Numbered from the stretch's first letter, positions 21,361 to 32,044 are shown. The stretch: DNA of 64,000 nt from Dromiciops gliroides (GCF_019393635.1 NC_057862.1:416189669-416253668); one strand, 5' to 3'. Made by a program: numbers and translations. Notes: a model not told the origin generated them from the sequence alone.

Positions 21361-21469
21361 AAAAAATTCAAAAAAACAAACAAAAAGCCTTTAAAAAATT
21401 ACACCAGACTGAATAATGACCAAGAAATCAAATGATCCTGACCCTAAAGAAGAAATTAAAGGAGAAAAA

Positions 21470-22090
21470 CAATCAAATGATTGGAAATTAAGGTTGTGCC
21501 CATCAATTATGAAATAGCTAAATTGTAGAATATAAATATAATGGAATACTTTTGTAACAGTAGGAAATTATGAAAAACAATGTTAGAGAATGCTGGGCAG
21601 CAAGAACTGATTCAGTAAAGTGAGCAGAATAAGGACTTTATACAAGGACTGCAACATTATACAGAAAAAACAACTTTGAAAAACTTAATGACTAACAAAA
21701 GCAATGACCAATCATATCTCTAGAAGACCTAATGAAACAAGTTACCTATCTTCTTCCAGAGAAGTGATAGAATTAAGGTGAAGAAGGAAACATACAGTAT
21801 TGAACATCGCCATTATGCAAATTTGTTTTTGTTTTTCTTTTGGTGAGGGAAGTGGGATTAAGTGATTTGCCCAGGGCCATAGAGTGTCAAGCATCTCAGG
21901 CCACATTTGAACTCAGGTCCTCCTGACTCCTGGGCCAGTGCTCTATCCACTGTGCCAGCTAGCTGCCCCAAATTTGCTTTTCTTAACTAGACTTATTTGT
22001 TACAAGGGACTTTTTCCTCCTGTTTTTAATTGGAGAAAATTGGCGGGGGGAGGAAGGGAGGTGACTAGCAATGGTGCTATCAGTCAAAAA
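21470..22090 (+). repeat. LINE 3'-end relic (L1/HAL1-type), SINE-interrupted
   Basis: GCCCATCAATTATGAAATAG, GATTCAGTAAAGTGAGCAGA and TTACCTATCTTCTTCCAGAG correspond to the LINE 3' region also seen at 61390-61990. A SINE splits it at 21831-21968. Confidence 0.55.
21831..21968 (-). mobile_element. Diverged WSINE1-type SINE
   Basis: Minus-strand copy with a deletion in the core. TSD at 21818-21830 and 21969-21981 with one mismatch. Confidence 0.88.
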
Positions 22091-22139
22091 AAAAAACAAG
22101 AAAAGAAAAAAGAGAAATGCAATTAAAACATTTTTTAAA

Positions 22140-22385
22140 GTGCTGAGAGGAGTATAGAAGGCAGATCAAAAGAAGCACAAACAGGCAGGACAGTTTTGAA
22201 AGTAATGTGTTTTATTTATTTTATGTTTTTTTTTAAAGTAAGCTGTGTGGGATAGAGATTCATGGTTTCATATACAATGCACTTTTTGTTTTCTACTTTG
22301 TGTATGTAAATGTTCTCTCTTCTCTTCACTCTTCTTTCTCTCTCTCGGTTTTTTTAAAATTCAGAATAAAAAAAAATTAATAGAA
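22140..22385 (+). repeat. LINE 3' UTR-like tract
   Basis: GAGATTCATGGTTTCATATA, TTGTTTTCTACTTTGTGTAT and the A-rich end AATTCAGAATAAAAAAA look like a LINE terminus. Assignment is weak. Confidence 0.35.
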
Positions 22386-22429
22386 TAAAGAAGCGCCACT
22401 AGGAGAGAAAGCCAGATAGATAACCTTAA

Positions 22430-22623
22430 CATCACTGTGGACTCTTTACTCTCTCACCCCACATATCCAAATAGTTGCATAACTTGTGTTTCTACCTTGG
22501 CATTTCTTGCAGCCAATCTATTCTCTCTGCCCACATAGCTACCCTAGATTTTTGCAACAACTTCCTAATTGGTCAGTCTTCCTCAAGTCTCTCACCACAT
22601 CAGACTATCCTACATAGTGCTAT
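22430..22623 (+). repeat. L2 LINE, left half, split by L1
   Basis: CTACCCTAGATTTTTGCAAC, CTTCCTAATTGGTCAGTCTT and CAAGTCTCTCACCACATCAG are L2. It continues at 27456 after the 4.8-kb L1 unit. Confidence 0.8.
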
Positions 22624-22784
22624 CCAAGTAAATTTTCTTTTTCTTTTTTTATAATTCTTTTTTAAAATAAAAGTATTTTATTATTTTCCAGTTACATGTA
22701 GAGATAGTTTTCAACAGTTGTTTATACAAGATTTCAAACTTCAAATTTTCCCCCCTCCCCTAGACAGCAGGCAATCTGATATAG

Positions 22785-22787
<3 letters not shown>

Positions 22788-22822
<35 letters not shown>
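22788..22822. repeat. (TA)n array in the L1 3' UTR
   Basis: It lies at the same point of the L1 3' UTR (between the TTTAATGTTAT block and ACCTATATCAGATT, reversed) as the array at 23979-24027. Confidence 0.95.
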
Positions 22823-22828
<6 letters not shown>

Positions 22829-23065
22829 ATAACATTAAACATTTCTGCATTAGTCATGTTATAAGAGAAGAGTCAGAGCAATAAGGAAAAAACCTCAAAA
22901 AAGAAAAACAACAGCACCAAAAACAAAAGAAATAGTATGGTTCGATCAGCATCTATATTCCACAGTTCTCAGTGAAGTTTTTCTGATCAGTTTTCTGATG
23001 AAGAAATCAAAGCTATCTATTTCCATATGAAAAATTGCTCTAAATCACTATTGATTAGAGAGATG

Positions 23066-23976
23066 CAAATTAAATGCATCCAAAATTAGAAGGGAGGCAG
23101 AAAGCTGGGAAACAATTTTTGTGGCCAGTACTTCTGATAAAGGCCTCATCTCTAAAATATATAGGGAACTAAATCAAATTTATAAGAGAAATGGTCAAAG
23201 GATATGAACAGGCAGTTTTCTGATGAAGAAACCAAAGCTATCTATTCCCATATGAAAAAATGCTCTAAATCTCTAATGATTAGAGAGATGCAAAAAAGGA
23301 AAATAATAAATGTTGGAGAAGCTGTGGAAAAATTGGAACACTAATGCATTGTTGGTGGATCTGTGAACTGATCCAACCGTTCTGGAGAGCAATTTGGAAT
23401 TATGCCCAAAGGGCTATAAAGCTGTGCATACCCTTTGACCCAGCAATACCACTTTTGGGTCTTTTTCCCAAAGAGATCATAAAAAAGGGAAAGGAGCCAC
23501 ATGTACAAAAATATTTATAGCTGCTCTTTTTGCAAGAAATTGGAAATGGAGGGGTTGCCCATCAATTGGGGGATGGCTGAACAAGTTGTGGTATATGAAT
23601 GTAATGGAATTCTATTGGGCTGTAAGAAACAATGAGCAGGAGGAATTCAGAGAAACCTGGAAGGACTTGCATGAACTGATGATGAGTGAGATGAGCAGAA
23701 CCAGAAGAACATTGTACACAGTATCATCAACATTGGGTGTTGATCTACTGTGATGGACTAGATTCTTCTCACCAATGAAATGGTACAGGAGAATTCCAGG
23801 GGACTCATGATGGAAGGGGATCTCCAAATCCAGAAAAAAAAACTGTGGAGTATAGATAGTGATTGAATCATACTATTTCTTTTGTTTCTGGTGCTGTTGT
23901 TTTTCTATTTTGAGGTTTTTCCTCATTGCTCTGATTCTTCTCTTATAACATGACTAATGCAGAAATAAGTTTAATG

Positions 23977-24028
<52 letters not shown>

Positions 24029-24155
24029 CCTATATCAGATTACCTGCTGTCTAGGGGAAGGGGGAGGGAGGGAGAAAATCTGAAATTGGAAAGCTTGTAT
24101 AAACAAATGTTGAGAACTATCTTTAGATGTAACTAGAAAAAATAAAATACTTTTA
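23066..24155 (+). mobile_element. Inverted L1 segment: ORF2 C-terminus and 3' UTR
   Basis: Runs from GCATCCAAAATTAGAAGGGA through GAGCAATTTGGAATTATGCC, AAGAAATTGGAAATGGAGGG and AGCAGAACCAGAAGAACATT to the 3' UTR and the terminal AATAAAATACTTTTATCAT. It is opposite in orientation to the flanking L1 pieces and duplicates 24163-24340 (inverted) at its start and 22640-22985 (inverted) at its end. Confidence 0.88.
23979..24027. repeat. (AT)n array in the L1 3' UTR
   Basis: About 49 bp of perfect AT repeat in the plus-strand L1 segment. Confidence 0.95.
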
Positions 24156-24162
24156 TCATAAA

Positions 24163-24960
24163 AAAGAAGAAAACTGCCTATTCATATCCTTTGACCATTT
24201 CTCAATTGGGGAATGACTTGGATTCTTATAAATTTGATTTAGTTCCTTATATATTTTAGAAATAAGGCCTTTATCAGAAGTACTGGTCATAAAAATTGTT
24301 TCCCAGCTTTCTGCATCCCTTCTAATTTTGGATGCATTGCTTCTGTTTGTACAAAAACTTTTAAATTTAATGTAATCAAAATCATCCATTTTGCATTTCA
24401 TAATATTCTCTATCTCTTGTCTGGTCATAAACTGTTCTCCTTTCCAAAGATCTGAAAGGTAGACTATTCCTTCCTCTCCTAATTTACCTATGGTATCACC
24501 TCTTATGTCTAAATCATGTAACCATTTTGACCTTATTTTAGTATAACGTGTAAGATGTTGGTCTATGCCTAATTTCTGCCATACTATCTTCCAGTTTTCC
24601 CAGCAGTTTTTGTCAAATACTGAATTCCTATCCCAGAAGCTGGAGTCTTTGGGTTTATCAAACAGTACATGACTAATGTCATTTACTACTGTGTCTCCTG
24701 TGCCTAGCCTATTCCATTGATCCTCCACTCTATTTCTTAGCCAGTACCACATAGTTTTGATGACTGCCACTTCATAGTAGAGCTTCAGATTTGGTGCAGC
24801 CAACCCACCTTCCTGTGCATTTTTCATCATTTCCCTTGATATTCTTGACTTTTTGTTTTTCCAGATGAATTTTGTTATTATTTTTTAGCTCTATAAAATA
24901 ATTTTTAGGTAGTCTGATTGGTATGGCACTGAATAGATAAATTAATTTAGGTAGAATTGT
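24163..24960 (-). pseudogene. L1 ORF2 C-terminal domain
   Basis: The minus frame (24156-24830) contains AVIKTMWYWLRNRVEDQWNR, a hallmark of mammalian L1 ORF2, then WENWKIVWQKLGIDQHLTRY, KWLHDLDIRGDTI and PIEKWSKDMNRQFS. Here it stops abruptly where the inverted segment begins. The preceding block (IPIRLPKNYF, 24772-24963) is in another frame. Confidence 0.9.
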
Positions 24961-25101
24961 CATTTTTATTATATTAGCTCAGCCTATCCATGAGCAATTG
25001 ATATCTTTCCAATTATTTAGATCTGATTTGATTTGTGTGAAAAGTGTTTTGTAATTGTGTTCATAGAGTTCCTGTGTTTGTCTTGGCAAGTAGACTCCCA
25101 A

Positions 25102-25716
25102 TTATTTTATATTATCTACCATTACTTTAAATGGAATTTCTCTTTCTATCTCTTGCTGCTGGACTTTGTTGGTCATGTATAGAAATGCTGATGATTTATG
25201 TGGATTTATTTTATATCCTGCTACTTTGCTAAAGTTGTTGATTGTTTCAAGTAATTTTTGAGTTGATTCTCTAGGATTCTCTAAGTATACGGTCATATCA
25301 TCTGCAAAGAGTGATAGTTTTGTTTCCCCCTTCCCTATTCTAATTCCTTTAATTCCTTTTTCTTCTCTGATTGATAAAGCTAACATTTCTAGTACAATAT
25401 TAAATAATGGAGGTGATAATGGACATCCCTGTTTCACCCCTGATCTTACTGGGAATGCCTCTAACTTATCTCCATTACATATAATGCTTGCTGATGATTT
25501 TAGGTAAATACTGCTTATTATTTTAAGGAAAGTTCCACCTATTCCTAAGCTCTCTAGTGTTTTTATTAGGAATGGGTGCTGCATTTTGTCAAAATCTTTC
25601 TCTGTATCTATTGAGATAATCATATGATTTTGGTTAGTTTTCTTATTGATGTGGTTGATTATGTTAATAGTTTTCCTAATGTTGAACCAGCCCCGCATTC
25701 CTGGTATAAATCCCAC
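25102..25716 (-). pseudogene. L1 ORF2 reverse transcriptase domain
   Basis: A 204-codon open stretch carries RT blocks in order: [18 protein letters not shown] (the A motif; L1 normally AFD), [19 protein letters not shown], and the catalytic FADD (residues 137-140, 25297-25308) followed by MTVYLENP. It ends at a stop, and the next segment is in another frame, so ORF2 is not intact. The enzyme would copy L1 RNA at nicked target DNA. Confidence 0.93.
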
Positions 25717-25894
25717 CTGGTCATAGTGTATTATCCTTGCTGTAATCTCCTTGCTAATATCTTATTTAAGATTTTAGCATCAATATTCATTAGGGAAATT
25801 GGTCTATAATTTTCCTTCTCTGTTTTTGCTCTGCCTGGTTTTGGTATCACCACCATATTTGTGTCATAAAAGGAATTTGGTAGAACTCCTTCAC

Positions 25895-26510
25895 CTATTT
25901 TCCAAATAATTTGTATAATATTAGAATTAATTGTTCTTTAAATGTTTGGTAGAATTCACCTGTAAACCCATCTGGCCCTAAGGATTTTTTCTTAGGGAAT
26001 TCATTAATGGCTTGTTCAATTTCTTTTTCTAATATGGGCTTATTTAAGGATTTTATTTCCTCTTCAGTTAACCTGGGCAGGTTGTATTTTTGTAAATATT
26101 TATCCATTTCATCTAGATTGTCAAATTTATTGGCATAGAGTTGGGCAAAATAGTTCCTAATTATTGCTTTAATTTCTACTTCATTGGTGGTAAAAATCAC
26201 CCCTTTCATTTTTGATACTGATAATTTGGTTTTCTTCTTTCTTTTTTTAAATCAAAATAACCAATGGTTTATCTATTTTATTGGTTTTTTTCATAAAACC
26301 AGCTCTTAGTTTTATTAATTCTATAGTTTTCTTGCTTTCAATTTTATTAATTTCTCCTTCAATTTTCAGGATTTCTAATTTAGTATTTAGTTGGGGATTT
26401 CTAATTTGTTCTTTTTCTAGCTTTTTAAGTTGCATGCCCAATTCATTGATCTCCTCTTTCTCTTTTTTATTCATGTAAGCAGTTAGAGCTATAAAATTTC
26501 CCCTAAGCAC
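25895..26510 (-). pseudogene. L1 ORF2 linker between endonuclease and RT
   Basis: Minus frames at 26247-26510 (LTAYMNKKEKEEINELGMQL) and 25895-26209 ([40 protein letters not shown]) match the L1 inter-domain region; [13 protein letters not shown] is characteristic. A frame change separates the two. Confidence 0.9.
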
Positions 26511-26722
26511 TGCTTTGGCTGCATCCCATAGATTTTGGTATGTTGTCTCATTATCGTCATTCTCTTGGATAAAGTTATTGATTGTTTCTATGATTTGTTG
26601 TTTGACCCACTCATTCTTTAGAATGAAATTATTTAGTTTCCAATTGATTTTCAGTCTACCTTTCCATGGCTCTTTATTACATGTAATTTTTATTGCAACA
26701 TGATCTGAGAAGGATGCATTTA

Positions 26723-27125
26723 CTATTTCTGCCTTTCTACATTTGACTGTGATGTTTTGTGCCCTAATACATGGTCAGTTTTTGAAAATGTGCCATGTAC
26801 TGCTGAGAAAAAGGTATATTCCTTTCTATCCCCATTCAATTTTCTCCAGACATCTATCATGTCTAACTTTTCTAGTATTCTATTCACCTCTTTAACTTCT
26901 TTCTTATTTATTTTGTGGTTAGATTTATCTAATTCTGAGAGGGGAAGATTCAGATCCCCCAGTAGTATAGTATTACTGTCTATTTCCTCTTGTAACTCAT
27001 TTAACTTCTCTAAGAATTTAGATACTATACCAATTGGCACATACATGTTTAATATAGATATTACTTCATTATCTATAGTACCTTTTAGAAAAATATAGTT
27101 TCCTTCCTTATCTCTTTTAATTAGA
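26723..27125 (-). pseudogene. L1 ORF2 endonuclease domain, C-terminal part
   Basis: Contains MYVPIG, ILLGDLNLPLSELDKS (the GDLN catalytic motif) and TFSKTDHVLGHK (the SRIDH-type motif with SKTDH). The N-terminal endonuclease is absent: at 27126-27147 the sequence changes abruptly to L1 5' UTR. Confidence 0.9.
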
Positions 27126-27146
27126 TCTATTTTTGCAAGGTTCCAG

Positions 27147-27439
27147 GGGCCTCAGTTGCTCAGCTGTGGCCCACAGCTTCCTGCTGACTTGCTCCAACCC
27201 TCTGTGCGCTGCACTGCTGTGCGCTGCACTTCCCTTTTGCCTGAGTGAGACCAACCCTTCCTGAAGTCTTCCAAATTATCTCTGGTTGGAAGACTGTGTC
27301 TCTCTGTCTCTTTGCAGGTTCTGTAGTTTCAGAATCTGTCCAGAGGCTTGATTTAATGTTCTTTTTGAGGGAACAGAAGGAGAGCTCAAGCAACATGCTG
27401 GCTTCTCTACGCCATCTTGGCTCTGCCTCCCCCCCCTCC
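27147..27439 (-). promoter_or_regulatory. L1 5' UTR fragment
   Basis: On the minus strand it opens with GGCAGAGCCAAGATGGCG directly after the TSD, the usual type of L1 5' start. About 290 bp later it is joined straight to mid-endonuclease sequence. It could once have held internal promoter activity; that is inferred from position only. Confidence 0.65.
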
Positions 27440-27455
27440 CCAAGTAATTTTTCTT

Positions 27456-27700
27456 AATCCTAGATGTGACTCTGTGAGTCCCCTCATCAAAGCTTCCTAT
27501 TACTTTTAGGATAAAGTATAAATTCCTCTGCCTAGCTTTGAAATTCAGCCCAACCTATCATTCCAACATCACTGGACTTTACTTCCCTTTGATACAGCCA
27601 AAGTGGCCTCTCTTTTCCTCATACATGAATTTCCATCTCCCTTCTCCCTGCCTTTATACTGTCTCCCAATTTTGTATTTAACTCTATTGTTCATACTTAT
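27456..27700 (+). repeat. L2 LINE, right half
   Basis: TTCCTATTACTTTTAGGATA and AAAGTATAAATTCCTCTGCC resume the L2 interrupted at 22623. Confidence 0.8.
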
Positions 27701-27714
27701 GTGTATTAACTCCA

Positions 27715-27778
27715 AATAGGATCACAAAGATTTGGACATAGCTGAAAAATAATTGAAGAACAAAAACAAAGTTCAAGC
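27715..27778 (+). repeat. RTE-SINE tail fragment
   Basis: GGATCACAAAGATTTGGACA and GCTGAAAAATAATTGAAGAA match the RTE-like SINE tail only. Confidence 0.55.
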
Positions 27779-27879
27779 CGCTCATATTATTTGAACTGGT
27801 TGTTGAGCTTTGGTTACAAAGTCTTCTGCACTTCTGATGTCTGTTTCTGTGCTGTTGTCTGGGTCAAGCAATTTTTGTA

Positions 27880-27960
27880 TGATTGCCAATCAATCAATAA
27901 GTATTAATTAAGTGTCTACTACATGCCAGGCACTATCCTAAGTGCTGGCAAGTGCTCTCT
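27880..27960 (-). repeat. L2 3'-end fragment
   Basis: AATCAATCAATAAGTATTAA and CTACTACATGCCAGGCACTA are the reversed L2 terminus. Confidence 0.75.
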
Positions 27961-27984
27961 TTTGCTTAGAGTTGGCTGAGATAA

Positions 27985-29160
27985 GTATCAATCAGTCTTG
28001 ACCATCTCATCAGGGAGGCCAACCAACTCAGCTATAACCAATAAGTGGCTATGGAGTATCCACTTGTCTCTGGGGTTATTTTGCAAACAGAGAGATTGCC
28101 CAATCTCTCCACAACTAAGTTTGGAGTAATTTTTCATTGATTTGCTAACTTGTATATCCCTTGAACAACCAAATTTCTCAGCAAAACTTTTGCCTTGTTG
28201 AAAGTCTAGACAATGAACTTGGATATTATATTGTTCATCTCTGACAGCATTCTTCAGGTCTGAAGTTGTAAGTAGATGATGGGTTTTCTTTACCTTCTCT
28301 CCCAACCAAGGAACTTACTGTTTGTTAGCTCCTTCAGGCTGTCTAGTCCCAAAGACTCCTAAACAGAAGTCAATAGGTAGGAGTGATTGTTGTTGTTGTT
28401 GAGTCATTTTCAGTTATGTCCAACTCTTTGTGACCTCATTTGGCAAAAGCACTGGACTGGTTTGCCATTTCTTTCTCCGGCTCATTTTACAGATGGGAAA
28501 ACTGAGGCAAACAGGGTTAAGTGACTTGTCCAAGGTAACATGATTTGTAAGTGTCTGAGGCCACATTTGTAAGTGTCTGAGGCCACATTTGAACTCAGGA
28601 AGATGAGTCTGACTCCAAGCCCAGTGCCCTATGCACTGCAACATCTAGCTGCCCAGGTAGAAGAGGCAAAAGATCAGGATGAAGGGTGTGGTAGTCTATG
28701 GCATCATTCCTAGTGGAGCTGTCCATGTATATTAGGAAAGCCACACACTGATTCCATTGAGATTTTTGTTTTGCTTGTGGTATACAAAGGTCAAGGACCC
28801 TTTTACCCACATCTGTGAAGACCTAGAGATGAGCTACAATAAAGTTAAAGTCTGAGATTTCTCAGAGTAAATTCTGGATGGGGGTGAAGGCAATAAAGGA
28901 GATATATGATTAATGGAATAGCTTCCCAGATAGAACCTGGATCATATCAGTTCAGAGCTGGAAATTCTGAGCCATGGCTTATATAAGGATACTTCTGCAC
29001 CTGATGACCAGGTTTTGACTTCCCTTTTCTTATTGCTTGCCACCTCTCTAGATGTCTCTTTACCCTCAAGTCTTCTTCCAATCTCAGCCATGTGCTGTAG
29101 TATAGATCGGCCTGCACTTTTTCTGTGTCCTTTTCTACCTCCTCTGGATTCATTTAAAGG
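27985..29160 (-). pseudogene. Unrecognised decayed coding-like tract, SINE-split
   Basis: Three open minus-strand stretches lie in line: 28947-29153 (YYSTWLRLEEDLRVKRHLER), 28640-28810 (KRVLDLCIPQAKQKSQWNQC, then YMDSSTRNDAIDYHTLHPDL) and 27988-28305 (HHLLTTSDLKNAVRDEQYNI, KWILHSHLLVIAELVGLPDE). Residue usage is rich in charged and aromatic residues and unlike translated SINE, L1 or L2. An RTE-SINE separates the last two. No introns, poly(A) or flanking repeats are seen. I do not recognise the protein. It may be an old processed pseudogene, an unnamed mobile element, or chance. Confidence 0.3.
28386..28655 (-). mobile_element. RTE-tailed SINE
   Basis: Minus-strand copy: GTTGAGTCATTTTCAGTTAT, CTTTGTGACCTCATTTGGC, CAGATGGGAAAACTGAGGC and the reversed head ATCTAGCTGCCCA. 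TTGTAAGTGTCTGAGGCCACA is duplicated in tandem within it. Confidence 0.85.
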
Positions 29161-29164
29161 CTAC

Positions 29165-29215
29165 ATAAATTAGAATCTGAGTTGAAGGGGACCTTAGAGA
29201 TCACCCCATCTAATC
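29165..29215 (-). repeat. MIR/THER1 3' fragment
   Basis: GAATCTGAGTTGAAGGGGAC and CTTAGAGATCACCCCATCTA. Confidence 0.55.
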
Positions 29216-29294
29216 TCTCTTCAAAATATTTTCTCCCATCTCTCTTGAGTGTCCCTGATGATTGGTTATCCAGTCTTGGTTTTCTCTCTCTCCT

Positions 29295-29455
29295 CAAACC
29301 CCTTGGATCACATTTACTTATGTATCTGTTATATATGTCCCCAGGAGATTGTAAGTCCTTAAGGTCAGTGATGTTTTGTGTTTGTATTTCTCATACCTAG
29401 TACAGTGTCTTCACAATCTAGATGTTTAATAAATATTTGCTTAGGTGATTTACAG
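29295..29455 (+). repeat. L2 3' end
   Basis: AGGAGATTGTAAGTCCTTAA, TAGTACAGTGTCTTCACAAT and TTTAATAAATATTTGCTTAG. Confidence 0.7.
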
Positions 29456-29982
29456 AATGTCTGTCTCTCCCTTCAATTTATATAAGTGGCATAAGACATT
29501 TTATACTAATCTTGAAAATATATTCAACACCACTTTTGTGCTGTCTCTCCAGCTCACATTCATACTGTTAAGTTGGGTCCCAAAGGAGTAATAAACTATT
29601 CATTCCTCTCATGCTTCTAGCAAAAATATTGAGTAGCTGGGATTTCTAGTACTGTCATTCATAAACTCCCACCCAATATCAATCATCCAGAACTCCATTA
29701 GCCTTTAGAAAAGAGGTTTACTGAGAAAATATACCAAGAACAATTATTATAAGACTATCCTCCAAAAATGGAACCACACTCTCCCCTTAAACACACTAAG
29801 TCCCTGAGGTCACTGGGGAGAAGAGGCTCAAACTTAATGTACAAAGGCACGTGTGCAGAGATTATACATGGCCAAGGAAGTCCTTTTGTGGAGTCTTTCT
29901 AAAGTTCCCCTTAATTTTAACTCTCTGTTAAGTGACAAGAACCAGTTCTTTTTTAAAGCTGTAACCAGTACTTTTCTTCATC
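29456..29982. other. Unique sequence
   Basis: No gene or recognised repeat. Confidence 0.4.
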
Positions 29983-29997
29983 ACAAGTGGTCATGAA

Positions 29998-30154
29998 GGA
30001 ACAGCTAGGTGGCGCAGTGGATAGAGCACTGGCCCTGGATTCAGGAGAACCTGAGTTCAAATCCGACCTCAGACACTTAACACTTACTAGCTGTGTGACC
30101 CTGGGCAAGTCACTTAACCCCAATTGCCCAGCAACAAAACAAAACAAAACAAAA
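29998..30154 (+). mobile_element. WSINE1-type SINE
   Basis: Plus-strand copy with a (CAAAA)n tail. Exact TSD ACAAGTGGTCATGAA at 29983-29997 and 30155-30169. Confidence 0.95.
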
Positions 30155-30169
30155 ACAAGTGGTCATGAA

Positions 30170-31050
30170 CCCTGAAACTGCCACCATCCTTGGTCTTCTC
30201 ATCTCCATCTGTAGGTCCTTCCTCTGTTGTCCGCTACTTTCATTCTGGTTAGCACTGCTACTGACTCTGGTTGTTTATGGGACTGCTGATGATTCTGTCT
30301 GTCTCCAGGGTACTCCCCTCTCAGAAAGTTCAACCACCTAAGATGAGGGAAAAAATAAACAAAAGAAATAGAAGTGTCTGTTGTTTACTCAAAAGACATA
30401 TGGTGTTCAGGTCTCTACCCTTTCCATCTTAACCCAAAAAGATCTTTGGGGGAAAAAGTTCTTTTTCCTGACACCCAGTTTTTTATGAGGAGATCAAAGA
30501 ATGTACTGTATACTGGGGTATAAAATAAGTAATTTTGATATTTGGACAAACTGAAATCCTTCTACACATTTGCATAATTTTTATGCATGCCCTTCAGTAA
30601 GTTCTTCATGTAGGATCCATCCAATGCTCAAGAGGGCTTCTAGGTAGTTTAATATACCAGTGTTGAAGTATGATTGGGATACATTTTCTCTCACTGTCAT
30701 GATATAACTGTTCCATTGTTTTAAGCTATATGGCATCATTGGGAAAATATTGATGTAAAAGATGAGGGGTTTTTTTTGTTTGGGGGCTCAATAAGTAATG
30801 AGTAAGTTAGGCTCAATGAGCATACTGTAAAATTTCCCAAATGGGATCTAGCCCAATCTCTCCCTCCTACTAAATTCTGGGATGAAGTCATTGTTCATCT
30901 GCAGCTGTTGTTCAAGATAAATATACTGATGTGCTAACTCAGTGGGCTGTCCATCCAGCTGCATGTCATAATCCAAGCAATATGAGTTTTCCAAGTGTCC
31001 AAAGGATGGAGAGTTAGAGCAATCTCTTTGGCATTACTAGAGATTTCACT
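30170..31050. other. Unique sequence
   Basis: No gene is supported. The 60-residue ORF at 30159-30341 has a hydrophobic centre (LALLTLVVYG) but no recognised family. Confidence 0.35.
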
Positions 31051-31062
31051 CATGAATTTTTT

Positions 31063-31228
31063 TTTGTTTTAGTTTTTTGGGGGTTTTTTTTGGCGGGGCA
31101 ATGAGGGTTAAGTGACTTGCCCAGGGTCACACAGCTAGTAAGTGTCAAGTGTCTGAATTCAGATTTGAACTCAGGTCCTCCTGAATCCAGGGCTGGTGCT
31201 CTATCCACTGCACCACCTAGCTGCCCCC
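31063..31228 (-). mobile_element. WSINE1-type SINE
   Basis: Minus-strand copy. Flanks CATGAATTTTTT (31051-31062) and CATGAAATTTTT (31229-31240) form the TSD within a T-rich target. Confidence 0.93.
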
Positions 31229-31494
31229 CATGAAATTTTTGCAGTGTTTCAGTGCTCAAAGCAATGAGTACATAATTTCCAAATATGAGCATTTGTACCC
31301 TTCTTTGTAAATTATACTCAAATAAATACAATTTCAGGTGTGGAACAGGATAGCTATCTAAAGGTATGACCCCCTAGTCTGTGAGGCACCTTATACTTGG
31401 CCAAACTAAGAAGTATAAAATCTGGAAGGAAGAAAAGTAGAAGGAGTATAGCAGAGAAGATCACCTGGTTGTGTTAAATAGCCTTAAGACTAAA

Positions 31495-31690
31495 TGATGA
31501 ACATGACTAATGTGGAGATATGTTTAACATATATAACCTATATCAGATTGGTTGCTGTCTTGGGAGAGGGGAAGGAAGGGAAAGAGGGAGAAAAAATTTG
31601 GAACTCAAAATTTTACAAAAATGCATGTTTAAAACTATCTTTACATGTAACCGGGGAAAAAAAAGATTATTATGATTGGAAAAAAAGAAA
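31495..31690 (+). repeat. L1 3' end, 5'-truncated
   Basis: GAACATGACTAATGTGGAGA, AACCTATATCAGATTGGTTG and CTATCTTTACATGTAACCGG are L1 3' UTR, ending in an A-rich tail. Confidence 0.85.
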
Positions 31691-31699
31691 AGAAAGAAA

Positions 31700-32040
31700 A
31701 TTTAACTAAAAAATAAAGATTAAATGATGCATATTTCTTATTATGATTCAATGGATAATCGTTTACATATCAGAATGAACTTTGATTTTAGCCTGTGTAG
31801 CAGTAGAAAGCTTTCATGAGAGATCTAGCTCAGGAATATGACCTAAAATTACCACTCGAGGATAACTCTGAGGCTGAGCTAAATTGGCCAAAAATGAATT
31901 TGTACCAACAGAGATAGCCTTCCACGAAGAGAGGACAACATGGAAAGTTACCAGAGCACCACAAAGTATAAAGAATTTGTTTTATGGAGAAAATTATCTT
32001 GACATTTGCTTATGAAAGTCAAACAAATAAGTTACTCCTT
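31700..32040. other. Unique sequence
   Basis: No gene or recognised repeat. Confidence 0.4.
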
Positions 32041-32044
32041 GGCC

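Larger units (their letters stand above)
22640..27439 (-). mobile_element. Rearranged L1 LINE inserted in L2
   Basis: The whole 4.8 kb is bounded by CCAAGTAAATTTTCTT (22624-22639) and CCAAGTAATTTTTCTT (27440-27455), a 16-bp TSD with one mismatch, and L2 resumes on both sides. Order along the plus strand: L1 3' end, minus (22640-22985); ORF2 piece, plus (22990-23062); ORF2 C-terminus to 3' end, plus (23066-24155); ORF2 endonuclease to C-terminus, minus (24163-27125); 5' UTR, minus (27147-27439). ORF1 and the N-terminal endonuclease are missing. The frames are broken in several places, so it cannot be autonomous as it stands. Confidence 0.88.

Noticed and set aside
24156-27125. Possibility of an intact, active L1
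   Set aside because: ORF1 and part of the endonuclease are missing, ORF2 lies in several frames, and its end is inverted.
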